Assembly: GCF_000612725.1 (NCBI RefSeq)
Contig: NZ_HG964453.1
Span: 207,010 to 271,009 of the forward strand
Length of the DNA stretch: 64,000 nucleotides
Direction of reading: 5' to 3'
Origin: Mycolicibacterium austroafricanum
GTDB taxonomy: Bacteria > Actinomycetota > Actinomycetes > Mycobacteriales > Mycobacteriaceae
The translations under genes were made by a program, and so were the position numbers. Shown here piece after piece: positions 56,433 through 64,000 of the stretch. Below the pieces are notes generated by a model that had not been told where the DNA came from, did not search any database, and saw nothing but the letters and a program-made list of their open reading frames with translations. Position 1 is the stretch's first letter. Every line of letters begins with the position of its first letter.

Positions 56433-57535
56433 TGCTCAAATACCGCGGATCTCAACTCGCCAGGGCCGGCTTCATCGGCGTGGTCCTGATCATTCTGGTG
56501 ATCGCCGTCGGGCTGCAGCCGGAGAGGCTGTTGTCCTGGGCCACCGCAATTCGCTACCAGGCGCTCTTCGCCGAAGCCGGCGGTCTCACCGTGGGCAACG
56601 ACGTCACGGTGTCCGGCATCAAGGTCGGCTCGGTGTCGTCGATAGCGCTCGACAACGGGGATGCCCTGGTCGGTTTCACCATCGACGGGAAGTACGCCCT
56701 GGGCTCCGACACCACCGCGCACATCCGGACGGGCACCCTGTTGGGCGAACGGGTGCTGGCACTGGACTCCGGCGGCAGCGGCACGCTGGATCCCCAGCAG
56801 GTCATCCCGATCACCAGGACGTCGTCGCCCTACTCGCTGACCGATGCCGTCAGCGAGCTGACCGCGAACAGTCGTGACACGGACACCGATTCGCTCAACC
56901 AGTCGCTGGACACCCTGGCGCAGACCCTCGACCAGGTCGCGCCGCAGCTGGGACCGACGTTCGACGGCCTGTCGCGCCTGTCCCAGTCGCTCAACAGCCG
57001 CAACGAGAGCCTCGCCGAGCTGCTTCGGACCGCGGGAGACGTCACCGGGATCTTCTCCGAGCGCAGCAGCCAGGTGAACGCGCTGATCCTCAACGCCAAC
57101 GATCTGCTCGCGGTGCTCAACGAGCGCCGCTACGCGATCACGAGCCTGCTCGCCAACATCTCGGCCGTGTCGCAACAGCTGTCGGGCGTTGTCGCCGACA
57201 ACGAGGCGGAACTCGCTCCCGCGCTGGAGCGGCTGAACAACGTGACGCAGATGCTGGAGAAGAACCGGGACAATCTCGCCAAGATGCTCCCCGGTGCGGC
57301 GAAGTACTACCTCACTCAGGGCGAGATCGTCTCCAACGGTGCGTATTACAACGCGCTGATCCCGAACATCCAACCCGCACAGCTGCTGCAACCGTTCCTC
57401 GACTACGCGTTCGGATTCCGCAACGGCGTCGATATCGGCCAGCCGCCGGACAACGCAGGGCCCCGGGCCCAACTCCCGTTCCCCGTCAACAGCCTTCCGC
57501 AGCCTGGAGATCTCCCCAATGATGGCAACCCGTAA
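56432..57535 (+). CDS. mceC: Mce family protein C
   Basis: 367 residues, starting at the ATG that overlaps the mceB stop (TAATG). Anchor AGFIGVVLIILVIAVGL, MCE domain (YQALFAEAGGLTVGNDVTVS, GIKVGSVSSIALDNGD), then long helices SLNQSLDTLAQTLDQVAPQL and LAELLRTAGDVTGIF. The C-terminal tail is short and proline-containing. Confidence 0.93.
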   Translation: MLKYRGSQLARAGFIGVVLIILVIAVGLQPERLLSWATAIRYQALFAEAGGLTVGNDVTVSGIKVGSVSSIALDNGDALVGFTIDGKYALGSDTTAHIRTGTLLGERVLALDSGGSGTLDPQQVIPITRTSSPYSLTDAVSELTANSRDTDTDSLNQSLDTLAQTLDQVAPQLGPTFDGLSRLSQSLNSRNESLAELLRTAGDVTGIFSERSSQVNALILNANDLLAVLNERRYAITSLLANISAVSQQLSGVVADNEAELAPALERLNNVTQMLEKNRDNLAKMLPGAAKYYLTQGEIVSNGAYYNALIPNIQPAQLLQPFLDYAFGFRNGVDIGQPPDNAGPRAQLPFPVNSLPQPGDLPNDGNP

Positions 57536-59012
57536 GCGATGGGTGGCCGGCACGGCGCTGCTGCTGGCCATACTCCTGATCGCCGGCGCGGCGGTTCTCG
57601 CGCGTCAGGTGTTGTTCGGACCCAGGACCATCACGGCCTACTTCCCGACCGCGACAGCGATCTACCCCGGCGACGAAGTTCGCGTCTCGGGGGTGAAGGT
57701 CGGCACGATCGACAGGATCGAGCCGCAGGGCACGCTGACAAAGATGACGCTCAAGGTCGACAGGGACGTACCCGTGCCCGCCGACGCCAAAGCCGTCATC
57801 GTGGCGCAGAACCTGGTCGCCGCCCGGTACGTGCAGCTCACCCCGTCCTACCGTGAGGGCGACGGCCCGACGATGGGCGACGGCGCCACGATCCCGGAAT
57901 CCCGGACCGCCGTCCCTGTCGAGTGGGACGAGGTCAAGACGCAATTGATGCGCCTCTCGGAGGAACTGGGTCCCCAGGCTGATGTGTCGGGGACATCGAT
58001 CTCCCGCTTCGTCGACAGTGCCGCGAATGCGATGGAGGGCAACGGTGAGAAGCTTCGCGAGACGCTGCGCCAACTCTCGGGAGTAGCGAGGATTTTCGCC
58101 GAGGGTAGCGGCAACATCGTCGACATCATCAAGAACCTTCAGGTGTTCGTTTCCGCGCTGCGCGACAGCAAAGACCAGATCGTGCTGTTCCAGAACCGCC
58201 TCGCCACGCTGACCAGCGTGGTGAACAACAGCAGATCCGACCTTGACGCCGCGCTGACCGACCTGTCATTCGCCATCAACGAGGTTCAGCGGTTCGTCGC
58301 CGGCAGCAGGGACCAGACCGCAGAACAGATCCGCAGTCTCGGCCAGGTGACGCAGGTTCTGGTCGACAACCGCCTTGCGCTGGAGAACGTCCTGCACATC
58401 ACGCCCAACGCGATCGCCAACTTCGAGAACATCTACTACCCGAACGGCGGGTCGGTCACCGGTGCGTTCTCGGTGTCCAACTTCTCGAATCCGGTGTGGT
58501 TCGTGTGCGGCCTCATCGGCGGCGTCGCCAACACCACGGCACCCGAGACTGCCAAGCTCTGCGCGCAGTATCTCGGGCCGGCATTACGTTCGGTCCCCAT
58601 TCACAACCTGCCTTTCCCAATCAACGCGTATCTGCGGCCCGCGGTGAGTCCGCATCGGATGATCTACACCGATCCCAAGCTGGCACCCGGCGGCGCCGGG
58701 CCGGGCGATGCCCCCGAGATACCGCCCACGGTGTCGGCGTACACCGGTTCAGGGGATATCCCGCCGCCGCCGGGATGGGGCGCGCCACCCGGCCCGCCGG
58801 GGATCTACCAGCCCGACCCCGACGCGCCGGCAACGCCGTCACCGGCGCTGTTCCCGGGTGCGCCGCTACCGGGGCCACCCAACATCTTGTCGAACATCCC
58901 GGCCCAACCGCAGCCGCAGACCGTCGACGGGCTGCTGCTGCCCCCCGCGCCGGCGCCTGCGGTGGCCCCCAACAGGCCACTGTTGCCTGCAGAAAGGATG
59001 CCGCCAGCATGA
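57519..59012 (+). CDS. mceD: Mce family protein D
   Basis: 497 residues. Anchor VAGTALLLAILLIAGAAVLA, MCE domain (ITAYFPTATAIYPGDEVRVS, GVKVGTIDRIEPQG), a helical domain and a proline-rich C-terminal tail of about 110 residues. The two adjacent ATG codons at 57519 and 57522 are equally possible. It overlaps mceC by 17 bp. Confidence 0.93.
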   Translation: MMATRKRWVAGTALLLAILLIAGAAVLARQVLFGPRTITAYFPTATAIYPGDEVRVSGVKVGTIDRIEPQGTLTKMTLKVDRDVPVPADAKAVIVAQNLVAARYVQLTPSYREGDGPTMGDGATIPESRTAVPVEWDEVKTQLMRLSEELGPQADVSGTSISRFVDSAANAMEGNGEKLRETLRQLSGVARIFAEGSGNIVDIIKNLQVFVSALRDSKDQIVLFQNRLATLTSVVNNSRSDLDAALTDLSFAINEVQRFVAGSRDQTAEQIRSLGQVTQVLVDNRLALENVLHITPNAIANFENIYYPNGGSVTGAFSVSNFSNPVWFVCGLIGGVANTTAPETAKLCAQYLGPALRSVPIHNLPFPINAYLRPAVSPHRMIYTDPKLAPGGAGPGDAPEIPPTVSAYTGSGDIPPPPGWGAPPGPPGIYQPDPDAPATPSPALFPGAPLPGPPNILSNIPAQPQPQTVDGLLLPPAPAPAVAPNRPLLPAERMPPA

Positions 59013-60346
59013 TCCGCGGTGCGAAGCAGTTGACGGTGCTCGGTTGCGGTGTCGCGCTGGCACTTTCGGGGTGCGCGTTCCAGGGCGTGAACTCACTGCC
59101 TCTGCCAGGCGCGGTGGGACGTGGCCCGGACGCGGTCACCTATAACGTTCAGGTGCCGAATGTCGCGACGCTGGAGTCGAATTCGCCGGTCATGATCGAT
59201 GACGTCGTCGTGGGCAGCGTCGGCAAGATGACCGTGCAGAACTGGCACGCCGACGTCGAGATCTCGGTCAAGCCCGACGTCGTTATCCCCGCGAACGCGG
59301 TGGCGACAGTGGGGCAGACCAGCCTGTTGGGGTCGATGCACCTCGCATTGAACCCGCCGTTGGGAGACGACCCGACAGGACGCCTCCAGCCGGGATCCAC
59401 ACTCCCGCTGAACTCATCGTCCGCGTATCCCACCACTGAGCAGACCCTCTCGTCGCTGTCCACCGTCGCCAACGGCGGAGGACTCGGCCAGATCGGTGAC
59501 ATCATCCACAACATGAACACAGCCCTCTCGGGGCGTGAGCCCGAGGTCCGCGAACTGCTCACCAGGCTCGACAATTTCGTCCGGGTCCTTGCCGAGCAGC
59601 GCGAGAACATCATTGCGTCCATCCAACAGTTGCGCCGCGTCGCTGGGACGTTCGCCAACCAGCGCGAGGTGATCGACCGTGCGCTCAAGGAGATCCCGCC
59701 CGCCATCGACGTCCTGATCAAGGAACGGCCGAACTTCACCACCGCGCTGGATCGACTCGGCCAGTTCAGCAACACCGCCACGCAGCTCGTCAACGACGCA
59801 GGCGACGACCTGGTCAAGAACCTGGAGAATCTGGGTCCGGTGCTCGGTGCGCTCGCCGACATCGGACCGGATCTCAATCAAGCAGTACTCTGGACGACTG
59901 CGTTCCCGTACGGACCGACATTCGCCGACCGCGTCGTCCGCGGCGACTACATCAACCTGTACGCGATCTTCGACCTCACCTACCCACGGTTGAAGAAGAC
60001 GCTCCTTCTCGGGACGCGGTGGGGCGACGAGAACGCCAAACTGATTCCTGCACCGGGAGATCCGTACTATCTCAACTATGCATACAACCCGATGATGGTC
60101 GGCATCACGCCTCCGCCGGAGGAGGCTCTGCCGCCACCAGCGCAGGACGGTGCGCCCGCGTCACTGACCGGTATCCCTGCCCAGCCGCTGCTGCCGGTGA
60201 TACCTCCGCCGCCGGCAGCGCCGTGGTTGCCGCAGGCGCAGCCGATGGCAGGTGACCAGATCTTCGCGGGCCCGTACGGAGCGCCGACCCCGCCGCCGGT
60301 GGCTGCACCGGCAGCTTCCGTGCCGACACCTGGAGGAGGTGGCTGA
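59009..60346 (+). CDS. mceE: Mce family protein E, lipoprotein (LprK-like)
   Basis: 445 residues. Signal peptide with lipobox LALSGCAFQG, so the mature protein is lipid-anchored at cysteine 22, as in LprK of other mce operons. MCE domain (VTYNVQVPNVATLESNSPVM, VVVGSVGKMTVQNWHADVE), helical region and a proline-rich tail ending in GGGG. ATGA overlap with mceD. Confidence 0.94.
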   Translation: MIRGAKQLTVLGCGVALALSGCAFQGVNSLPLPGAVGRGPDAVTYNVQVPNVATLESNSPVMIDDVVVGSVGKMTVQNWHADVEISVKPDVVIPANAVATVGQTSLLGSMHLALNPPLGDDPTGRLQPGSTLPLNSSSAYPTTEQTLSSLSTVANGGGLGQIGDIIHNMNTALSGREPEVRELLTRLDNFVRVLAEQRENIIASIQQLRRVAGTFANQREVIDRALKEIPPAIDVLIKERPNFTTALDRLGQFSNTATQLVNDAGDDLVKNLENLGPVLGALADIGPDLNQAVLWTTAFPYGPTFADRVVRGDYINLYAIFDLTYPRLKKTLLLGTRWGDENAKLIPAPGDPYYLNYAYNPMMVGITPPPEEALPPPAQDGAPASLTGIPAQPLLPVIPPPPAAPWLPQAQPMAGDQIFAGPYGAPTPPPVAAPAASVPTPGGGG

Positions 60347-62031
60347 TGCTCACCCGCTTCGTCCGAAACCAGCTGATCATCTTCACGATTGCGTCGATCG
60401 TCGGTGTGGCGGTGATGCTGTTCGCCTACATGCAGGTCCCCACCCTGCTGGGTGTCGGCCGGCTGGTCGTCACTCTGGAGCTGCCGGAATCGGGTGGGCT
60501 CTACCGCTTCAGCAACGTGACCTACCGCGGCGTCCAGGTCGGCAAGGTCACCGGTGTGTCGCTGACCGAGAACGGAGCGGAAGCGACGCTGTCCCTGGAG
60601 ACTTCGCCGAAGATCCCCGCGGATCTGCAAGCCGAGGTGCTCAGTGTGTCCGCCGTCGGCGAGCAGTACGTCGACCTCCGTCCGAACACCGACGAGGGAC
60701 CCTATCTGGAGGACGGGGCGCGGATCCCGGTGGCCAACACCACGGTTCCGCAGCAGGTCGGTCCCATGCTCGATCAGCTGAGCGCACTGGTCGGCAGCCT
60801 GCCCAAGGACCGCATTCCCGATCTGCTCGATGAGACCTTCAAGGCGTTCAACGGTGCTGGACCCGATTTCGGGTCGATGCTGGACTCCGCTGCCACGCTG
60901 ACCAACGACGTCAACGGCGTTTCCGACCAGATGCGTTCGTTGATCGATGACAGTGGACCGCTCATCGATTCGCAGGCCGAGACCGCCGACGCGATCCGGA
61001 CCTGGGCGCAGAGCCTGAACGGGATCTCGGCGCAGGTGGTGCAGAACGACCCGCAGGTCCGCGCGCTTCTGCAGCAGGGACCCGCGTTCGCGCAGGAGGT
61101 CAGCGCACTTCTGAATCAGGTGAAGCCGACCCTGCCGATCCTGCTGGCGAATCTCAGCACGGTGGGGCAGACACTGCTCACCTACAATCCGGCGATCGAA
61201 CAGCTCCTTGTGCTGTTCCCGGGAATCATCGCCGCCCAGCAGTCTTTCGGCCTGCCGCAGAACAGCCCCACCGGTCTGCCCATGGGCGATTTCGCACTGA
61301 CGATCAGCGATCCGAACCCGTGCACCGTCGGATTCCTGCCGTCGACGCAGTGGCGTTCCCCTGAGGACGAGACGACGATCGACACCCCGGACGGCTTGTA
61401 TTGCAAACTGCCGCAGGATTCTCCGATGAACGTCCGTGGTGCACGTAACTACCCGTGCATCGAGCATCCCGGGAAACGTGCCCCCACAGTCGAACTCTGC
61501 AACGATCCACGGGGATTTGTCCCGACCGCGATCCGTAACCACATCACGGGTCCGTATCCGTTCGATCCGAACCTGGTGTCCCAGGGCGTCCCTATCGATT
61601 CGACTGTCGAAGGACCGGACCGTATCTACCTGCCGCCGGAGGGAACGCCACTGCCGCCGGGCGCGGTGCGGGCGGGTACGCCACCCGTGTCGGAGCCCGG
61701 TACCCCGCCGTTCCCGGTGGGCGCGCCTGCGCCGATGGTTCCCGGTGCGCCTCCTCCTGCTCAGCCGCCGATCCTTCCTCCGGCCCCTCTGCTGCCCGGA
61801 CAGGGGCCGCTGCTCCCGGGACAGGCCGTACCCGTGGCACCGGCTTCCGGCGCAGTCCCGGTGGCACCAAGTGCGTTCGGGAGCAATGATTCCGGCGTTC
61901 CGACCGTGGGGACAGCGCAATACAATCCGCAGACAGGGGAGTACATCGCTCCGGACGGATCGATGAATCGGGTTACGAACGTGGCGTCGGGAGCCAATCC
62001 GAAATCGTGGAAGGACCTGCTGCCGATGTGA
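60346..62031 (+). CDS. mceF: Mce family protein F
   Basis: 561 residues, the longest of the set. Anchor IIFTIASIVGVAVMLFAYM, MCE domain (LPESGGLYRFSNVTYRGVQV, GKVTGVSLTENG), helical domain, then a cysteine-containing region (PNPCTVGFLPSTQWR, YPCIEHPGKRAP) and a proline-rich tail. TGATG overlap with mceE behind GGAGGAGG. Last gene of the operon; no Mas (Mce-associated) genes follow. Confidence 0.94.
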   Translation: MLTRFVRNQLIIFTIASIVGVAVMLFAYMQVPTLLGVGRLVVTLELPESGGLYRFSNVTYRGVQVGKVTGVSLTENGAEATLSLETSPKIPADLQAEVLSVSAVGEQYVDLRPNTDEGPYLEDGARIPVANTTVPQQVGPMLDQLSALVGSLPKDRIPDLLDETFKAFNGAGPDFGSMLDSAATLTNDVNGVSDQMRSLIDDSGPLIDSQAETADAIRTWAQSLNGISAQVVQNDPQVRALLQQGPAFAQEVSALLNQVKPTLPILLANLSTVGQTLLTYNPAIEQLLVLFPGIIAAQQSFGLPQNSPTGLPMGDFALTISDPNPCTVGFLPSTQWRSPEDETTIDTPDGLYCKLPQDSPMNVRGARNYPCIEHPGKRAPTVELCNDPRGFVPTAIRNHITGPYPFDPNLVSQGVPIDSTVEGPDRIYLPPEGTPLPPGAVRAGTPPVSEPGTPPFPVGAPAPMVPGAPPPAQPPILPPAPLLPGQGPLLPGQAVPVAPASGAVPVAPSAFGSNDSGVPTVGTAQYNPQTGEYIAPDGSMNRVTNVASGANPKSWKDLLPM

Positions 62032-62076
62032 CCGCAGTGGTCGAGCTGCCGGCCCGGATGAAGGAAAGTGGTCGAG

Positions 62077-62601
62077 CTAGGAGATCTTCTCCATCCGCAC
62101 CGGCAGCTCGATCACCTTCGACAGGTTCACGCCACACGCGCCGCTGTCGCTCTTGGTGATGTTGCGGCCGGCCATGATGGACATGTTTCTCCTGATCCGG
62201 TGTTGGGTGGGGGGATCGACTCCCCAGAGCAGGAATTTCTGGTAGCCGGTGGCGAAAGTGCCATTGGGACAAGGCATCCAGTTCGGGACGACGTGCTCGA
62301 CGAACCAGAAGTCGTCGAGCCTGGCGGTACCGGTCCACCCGAGCGAGCTCTTCACCTCGCCTGAGCACTCGATCGGGCTGACACAGGACACGTTGACCGT
62401 CCATGTCTCGAGCACCGACTGCTGTTCGATCTTCACCTGGTTCGTCCGTGCCCACTGGCCGTCGGAGAACACGCGCCAGGTTCCGCTGATGTCGACGCCC
62501 CAGTCTGAGTCATCCGCCTGTGCGACCGGTGCGATGCTCAGGCTTCCCAGCACAGCGATTGCCGTTGCGGCGAGGCCACTTACCAGACGTGTTGCGCGCA
62601 T
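62077..62601 (-). CDS. Exported protein, unknown function
   Basis: 174 residues. Signal peptide MRATRLVSGLAATAIAVLGS with cleavage expected after APVAQA. The mature domain has four cysteines (VSCVSPIECSGE, MPCPNG, GACGVN) and aromatic-rich strands (DISGTWRVFSDGQW, ARLDDFWFVEHVVPNW), suggesting a disulfide-stabilised beta fold. It lies 45 bp from the end of mceF in opposite orientation. Similar small exported proteins often neighbour mce operons, but no role can be assigned. Confidence 0.85.
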   Translation of the reverse strand: MRATRLVSGLAATAIAVLGSLSIAPVAQADDSDWGVDISGTWRVFSDGQWARTNQVKIEQQSVLETWTVNVSCVSPIECSGEVKSSLGWTGTARLDDFWFVEHVVPNWMPCPNGTFATGYQKFLLWGVDPPTQHRIRRNMSIMAGRNITKSDSGACGVNLSKVIELPVRMEKIS

Positions 62602-62678
62602 CCTCTCAGCCTAACTGTGCCCAGAGGGAAGCTCTTCAAAAGTGAGAATTTCGTTCCGCCGCATGGGAAAATGGGTGG

Positions 62679-63107
62679 ATGCGATCCCTCGTCTCAGTGC
62701 TCGCTGCCCTTGCGGCCCCCGCAGTGCTGATGACTGCACCGCCCGTTTCAGCCCAGCCGCCCCCGCCCCCGCCGGGCGGGGAGTGCAACTATCCGAACTG
62801 CACACCCGGAATCCAGCCTAACGTGGTGCTGGGTTCCTACTGCGCCAACACCACGTATTACGTGTTCGGCGTGACGGATTGGGGCCGGCTGGTGTTCTGC
62901 GGTTCCCCACGGCGCTACGAACCCCGCTGGTTCCGGGCGCCGGAGATGCACGGCGTCAAGAACCAGGGTGACCTGTGCCCGGCGCTCGACGGGCAGGTGG
63001 CGCAGGCGCCGGACGGGCTCTTCCTCACCTGTATCGCGAAGGACAACCGGTCCTACTGGGAGCGCGGCGACGCGTCCGTCGGCGGCGGCAACCCTCCGCC
63101 GCAGTAG
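62679..63107 (+). CDS. Exported cysteine-rich protein, unknown function
   Basis: 142 residues. Signal peptide MRSLVSVLAALAAPAVLM and APPVSA cleavage site, then a proline run and six cysteines (CNYPNC, YCANTT, LVFCGS, DLCPAL, LTCIAK) that could make three disulfide bonds. No domain recognised. Divergent from the 62601 gene with a 77-bp intergenic region. Confidence 0.84.
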   Translation: MRSLVSVLAALAAPAVLMTAPPVSAQPPPPPPGGECNYPNCTPGIQPNVVLGSYCANTTYYVFGVTDWGRLVFCGSPRRYEPRWFRAPEMHGVKNQGDLCPALDGQVAQAPDGLFLTCIAKDNRSYWERGDASVGGGNPPPQ

Positions 63108-63117
63108 CCACGCAGTG

Positions 63118-63558
63118 TTACCAGGGGCGCATCGAGCAAAGTGCGCCCTTGGTGCCCGCGTCGGTCGCGACGACGACGTCATCCACCTTCAGTTCGCAGA
63201 CGAAGCCGGGTTCGGCCAGCGGCGGTGTGGATTGTGCGGGCAGGCCGACCACGACCATGGCCCACTGGTTGGGATCGGCCAGCCAGGTCTCGTGCACCCA
63301 GGCCTGGTTCGGCCCGAGGTTGGCTTCCACATTCGGCGTGAACTCGTACGGATTGTGGCTGTAGGCGCCCCAGTCCGGCGGATCGACCTGACGCCAGTAG
63401 ATCTCGGCGTTTGCGATGTCCTGGCTGGCGCCCACCGTGTACTGCACGCGATGGAGAGGTGGCTGGGCCGCCGCCGTGCCGCCCGCGACGACGGTGCTTG
63501 CCGCGAACGTTCCCGCGACCAGGGCAGCGACGACCGGAAGCGTCTTGTAGAACACCAT
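63118..63558 (-). CDS. Exported protein, MmpS-like fold possible
   Basis: 146 residues. Signal peptide MVFYKTLPVVAALVAGTFAA and later AAAQPPLHR cleavage. The mature part is beta-rich (HRVQYTVGASQDIANAEIYW, MVVVGLPAQ) and ends FVCELKVDDVVVATDAGTKGALCSM, a pattern reminiscent of MmpS-type periplasmic proteins, which have a short beta-sandwich and paired cysteines. The resemblance is by eye only. Its stop is 10 bp from the convergent gene at 62679. Confidence 0.8.
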   Translation of the reverse strand: MVFYKTLPVVAALVAGTFAASTVVAGGTAAAQPPLHRVQYTVGASQDIANAEIYWRQVDPPDWGAYSHNPYEFTPNVEANLGPNQAWVHETWLADPNQWAMVVVGLPAQSTPPLAEPGFVCELKVDDVVVATDAGTKGALCSMRPW

Positions 63559-63610
63559 TTTCGGATTCTAGAACGGTGATTCCGCCGCCGGGGCGGAATC
63601 ACCGCGCTCC

Positions 63611-64000
63611 CTATCGAACCGGGGTGAACGTGATGTTGAGATCGGTCAGCCCGCGCAGGATGAACGTGGGCTCGTAGTTGTAGCGGCGCGCCCCGGGCGG
63701 TCCGTGCAGTTCCTCGTCGATCGCGATGTCGCCCATCCGGTCCAGGATGCGCTCGATGGACACCCGGCCCTCCACGCGGGCGAGCGGTCCGCCCGGGCAC
63801 GAGTGCACGCCGCGGCCGAACGCGATGTGTTCGCGGACGTTCTTGCGGTCGAGGTCGAACTCATGGGGATGCTCGAACCGGCTGGGATCGCGGTTGACCG
63901 CACCGGGACACACCATCATCGTGGTGCCCGCGGGGACATCCATGTCGCCGACCCTGGTGTTCTTCTTCGCGAGCCGGAACTGGCTCTTGACCGGTGCGTC
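63611..64000 (-). CDS. Cytochrome P450, C-terminal part (cut by window edge)
   Basis: The frame is open to the last base, so the gene starts beyond the window. Visible: PVKSQFRLAKKNTRVGDMDV, PAGTTMMVCPGAVNRDPSRF, the heme loop AFGRGVHSCPGGPLARVEGR with its cysteine ligand, and the C-terminus RRYNYEPTFILRGLTDLNI. The end is closely similar to that of the P450 at 22428-23711, so the two belong to the same or neighbouring CYP families. No ferredoxin gene follows within the window. Confidence 0.94.
   Translation of the reverse strand, partial: DAPVKSQFRLAKKNTRVGDMDVPAGTTMMVCPGAVNRDPSRFEHPHEFDLDRKNVREHIAFGRGVHSCPGGPLARVEGRVSIERILDRMGDIAIDEELHGPPGARRYNYEPTFILRGLTDLNITFTPVR

Noticed and set aside
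60076..61920. Long minus-strand open frame opposite mceE/mceF
   Set aside because: The plus strand encodes well-conserved Mce proteins with correct overlaps; the antisense product has no recognisable feature.

Overview
The window looks like chromosomal DNA of a fast-growing mycobacterium (Mycobacterium/Mycolicibacterium). The evidence is uniformly high GC, a complete yrbEA-yrbEB-mceA-F operon, SDRs of the mycofactocin-associated type, F420-type LLM oxidoreductases, P450s paired with small mycobacterial ferredoxins, many FadE-type acyl-CoA dehydrogenases, and frequent GTG starts with 1-4 bp stop/start overlaps. I found no rRNA, tRNA, CRISPR array, insertion sequence or phage gene. The content is almost entirely accessory oxidative catabolism: uptake, oxygenation, CoA activation and side-chain cleavage of one or more hydrophobic, probably cyclic or branched, compounds. 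The substrate cannot be read from the sequence.

Layout. 1-1634 (+): end of an acyl-CoA dehydrogenase, a TetR regulator and a coupled unknown protein. 1638-5589 (-): TetR, acyl-CoA dehydrogenase, aminoglycoside-phosphotransferase-like kinase and MDR reductase; the kinase/dehydrogenase pairing resembles the fused ACAD10/11 proteins. 5674-10593: a small membrane protein, an LLM oxidoreductase, then a NorD-like von Willebrand protein, a CbbQ/NorQ AAA+ ATPase broken by a one-base frameshift, and an AveC-like membrane protein. 10718-13609: two paralogous TetR regulators in convergent orientation, an NTF2-like protein and a mycofactocin-type SDR. 13979-22328 (+): a duplicated Rieske oxygenase module. 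Each oxygenase is followed by a small helical partner protein of about 114 residues. Around them are an amidohydrolase-like protein, a MarR regulator, a flavin/[2Fe-2S] reductase, an SDR, a TauD-type dioxygenase and a carboxymuconolactone-decarboxylase-like protein. 22428-24203 (+): P450, ferredoxin, DUF1330-like protein.

24314-32370 (-): an operon of NuoF-like flavoprotein, ferredoxin, a natural DUF35-Ltp fusion, hydrolase and two tandem beta-hydroxyacid dehydrogenases, followed by a separately promoted P450-ferredoxin-hydrolase group. 32391 (+) is a lone unknown gene. 32876-36547 (-): two related amidohydrolases, a Rieske ferredoxin and an alpha/beta hydrolase whose N-terminus is a 30-bp tandem repeat. 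36793-43270 (+): an acyl-CoA dehydrogenase pair that looks heteromeric, LLM oxidoreductase, sulfotransferase, TIM-barrel isomerase-like protein and a DUF1214-like protein. 43353-47071 (-): a secreted protein, then the operon SDR-SDR-ferredoxin-P450. 47354-62031 (+): one long overlapping run of aldehyde dehydrogenase, CoA-transferase, OB-fold/thiolase-like protein, thiolase, yrbEA, yrbEB and mceA-F, so catabolic and import genes appear to be co-transcribed. 62077-63558 holds three small exported proteins, and the window ends inside another P450.

Regulation. The most informative non-coding signal is a 15-bp palindrome, consensus GAGAAYnnnRTTCTC, found at five places. They lie in front of the P450 at 22428, the amidohydrolase operon at 36547, the dehydrogenase operon at 36793, the SDR-ferredoxin-P450 operon at 47071 and the aldehyde dehydrogenase-mce operon at 47354. 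This ties most of the right half of the window into one probable regulon whose regulator is not adjacent. A second motif, CAASTACTTG, sits on the promoter-like regions of the first Rieske gene and the reductase gene, on either side of the MarR gene. Two TetR genes are each next to their own palindrome.
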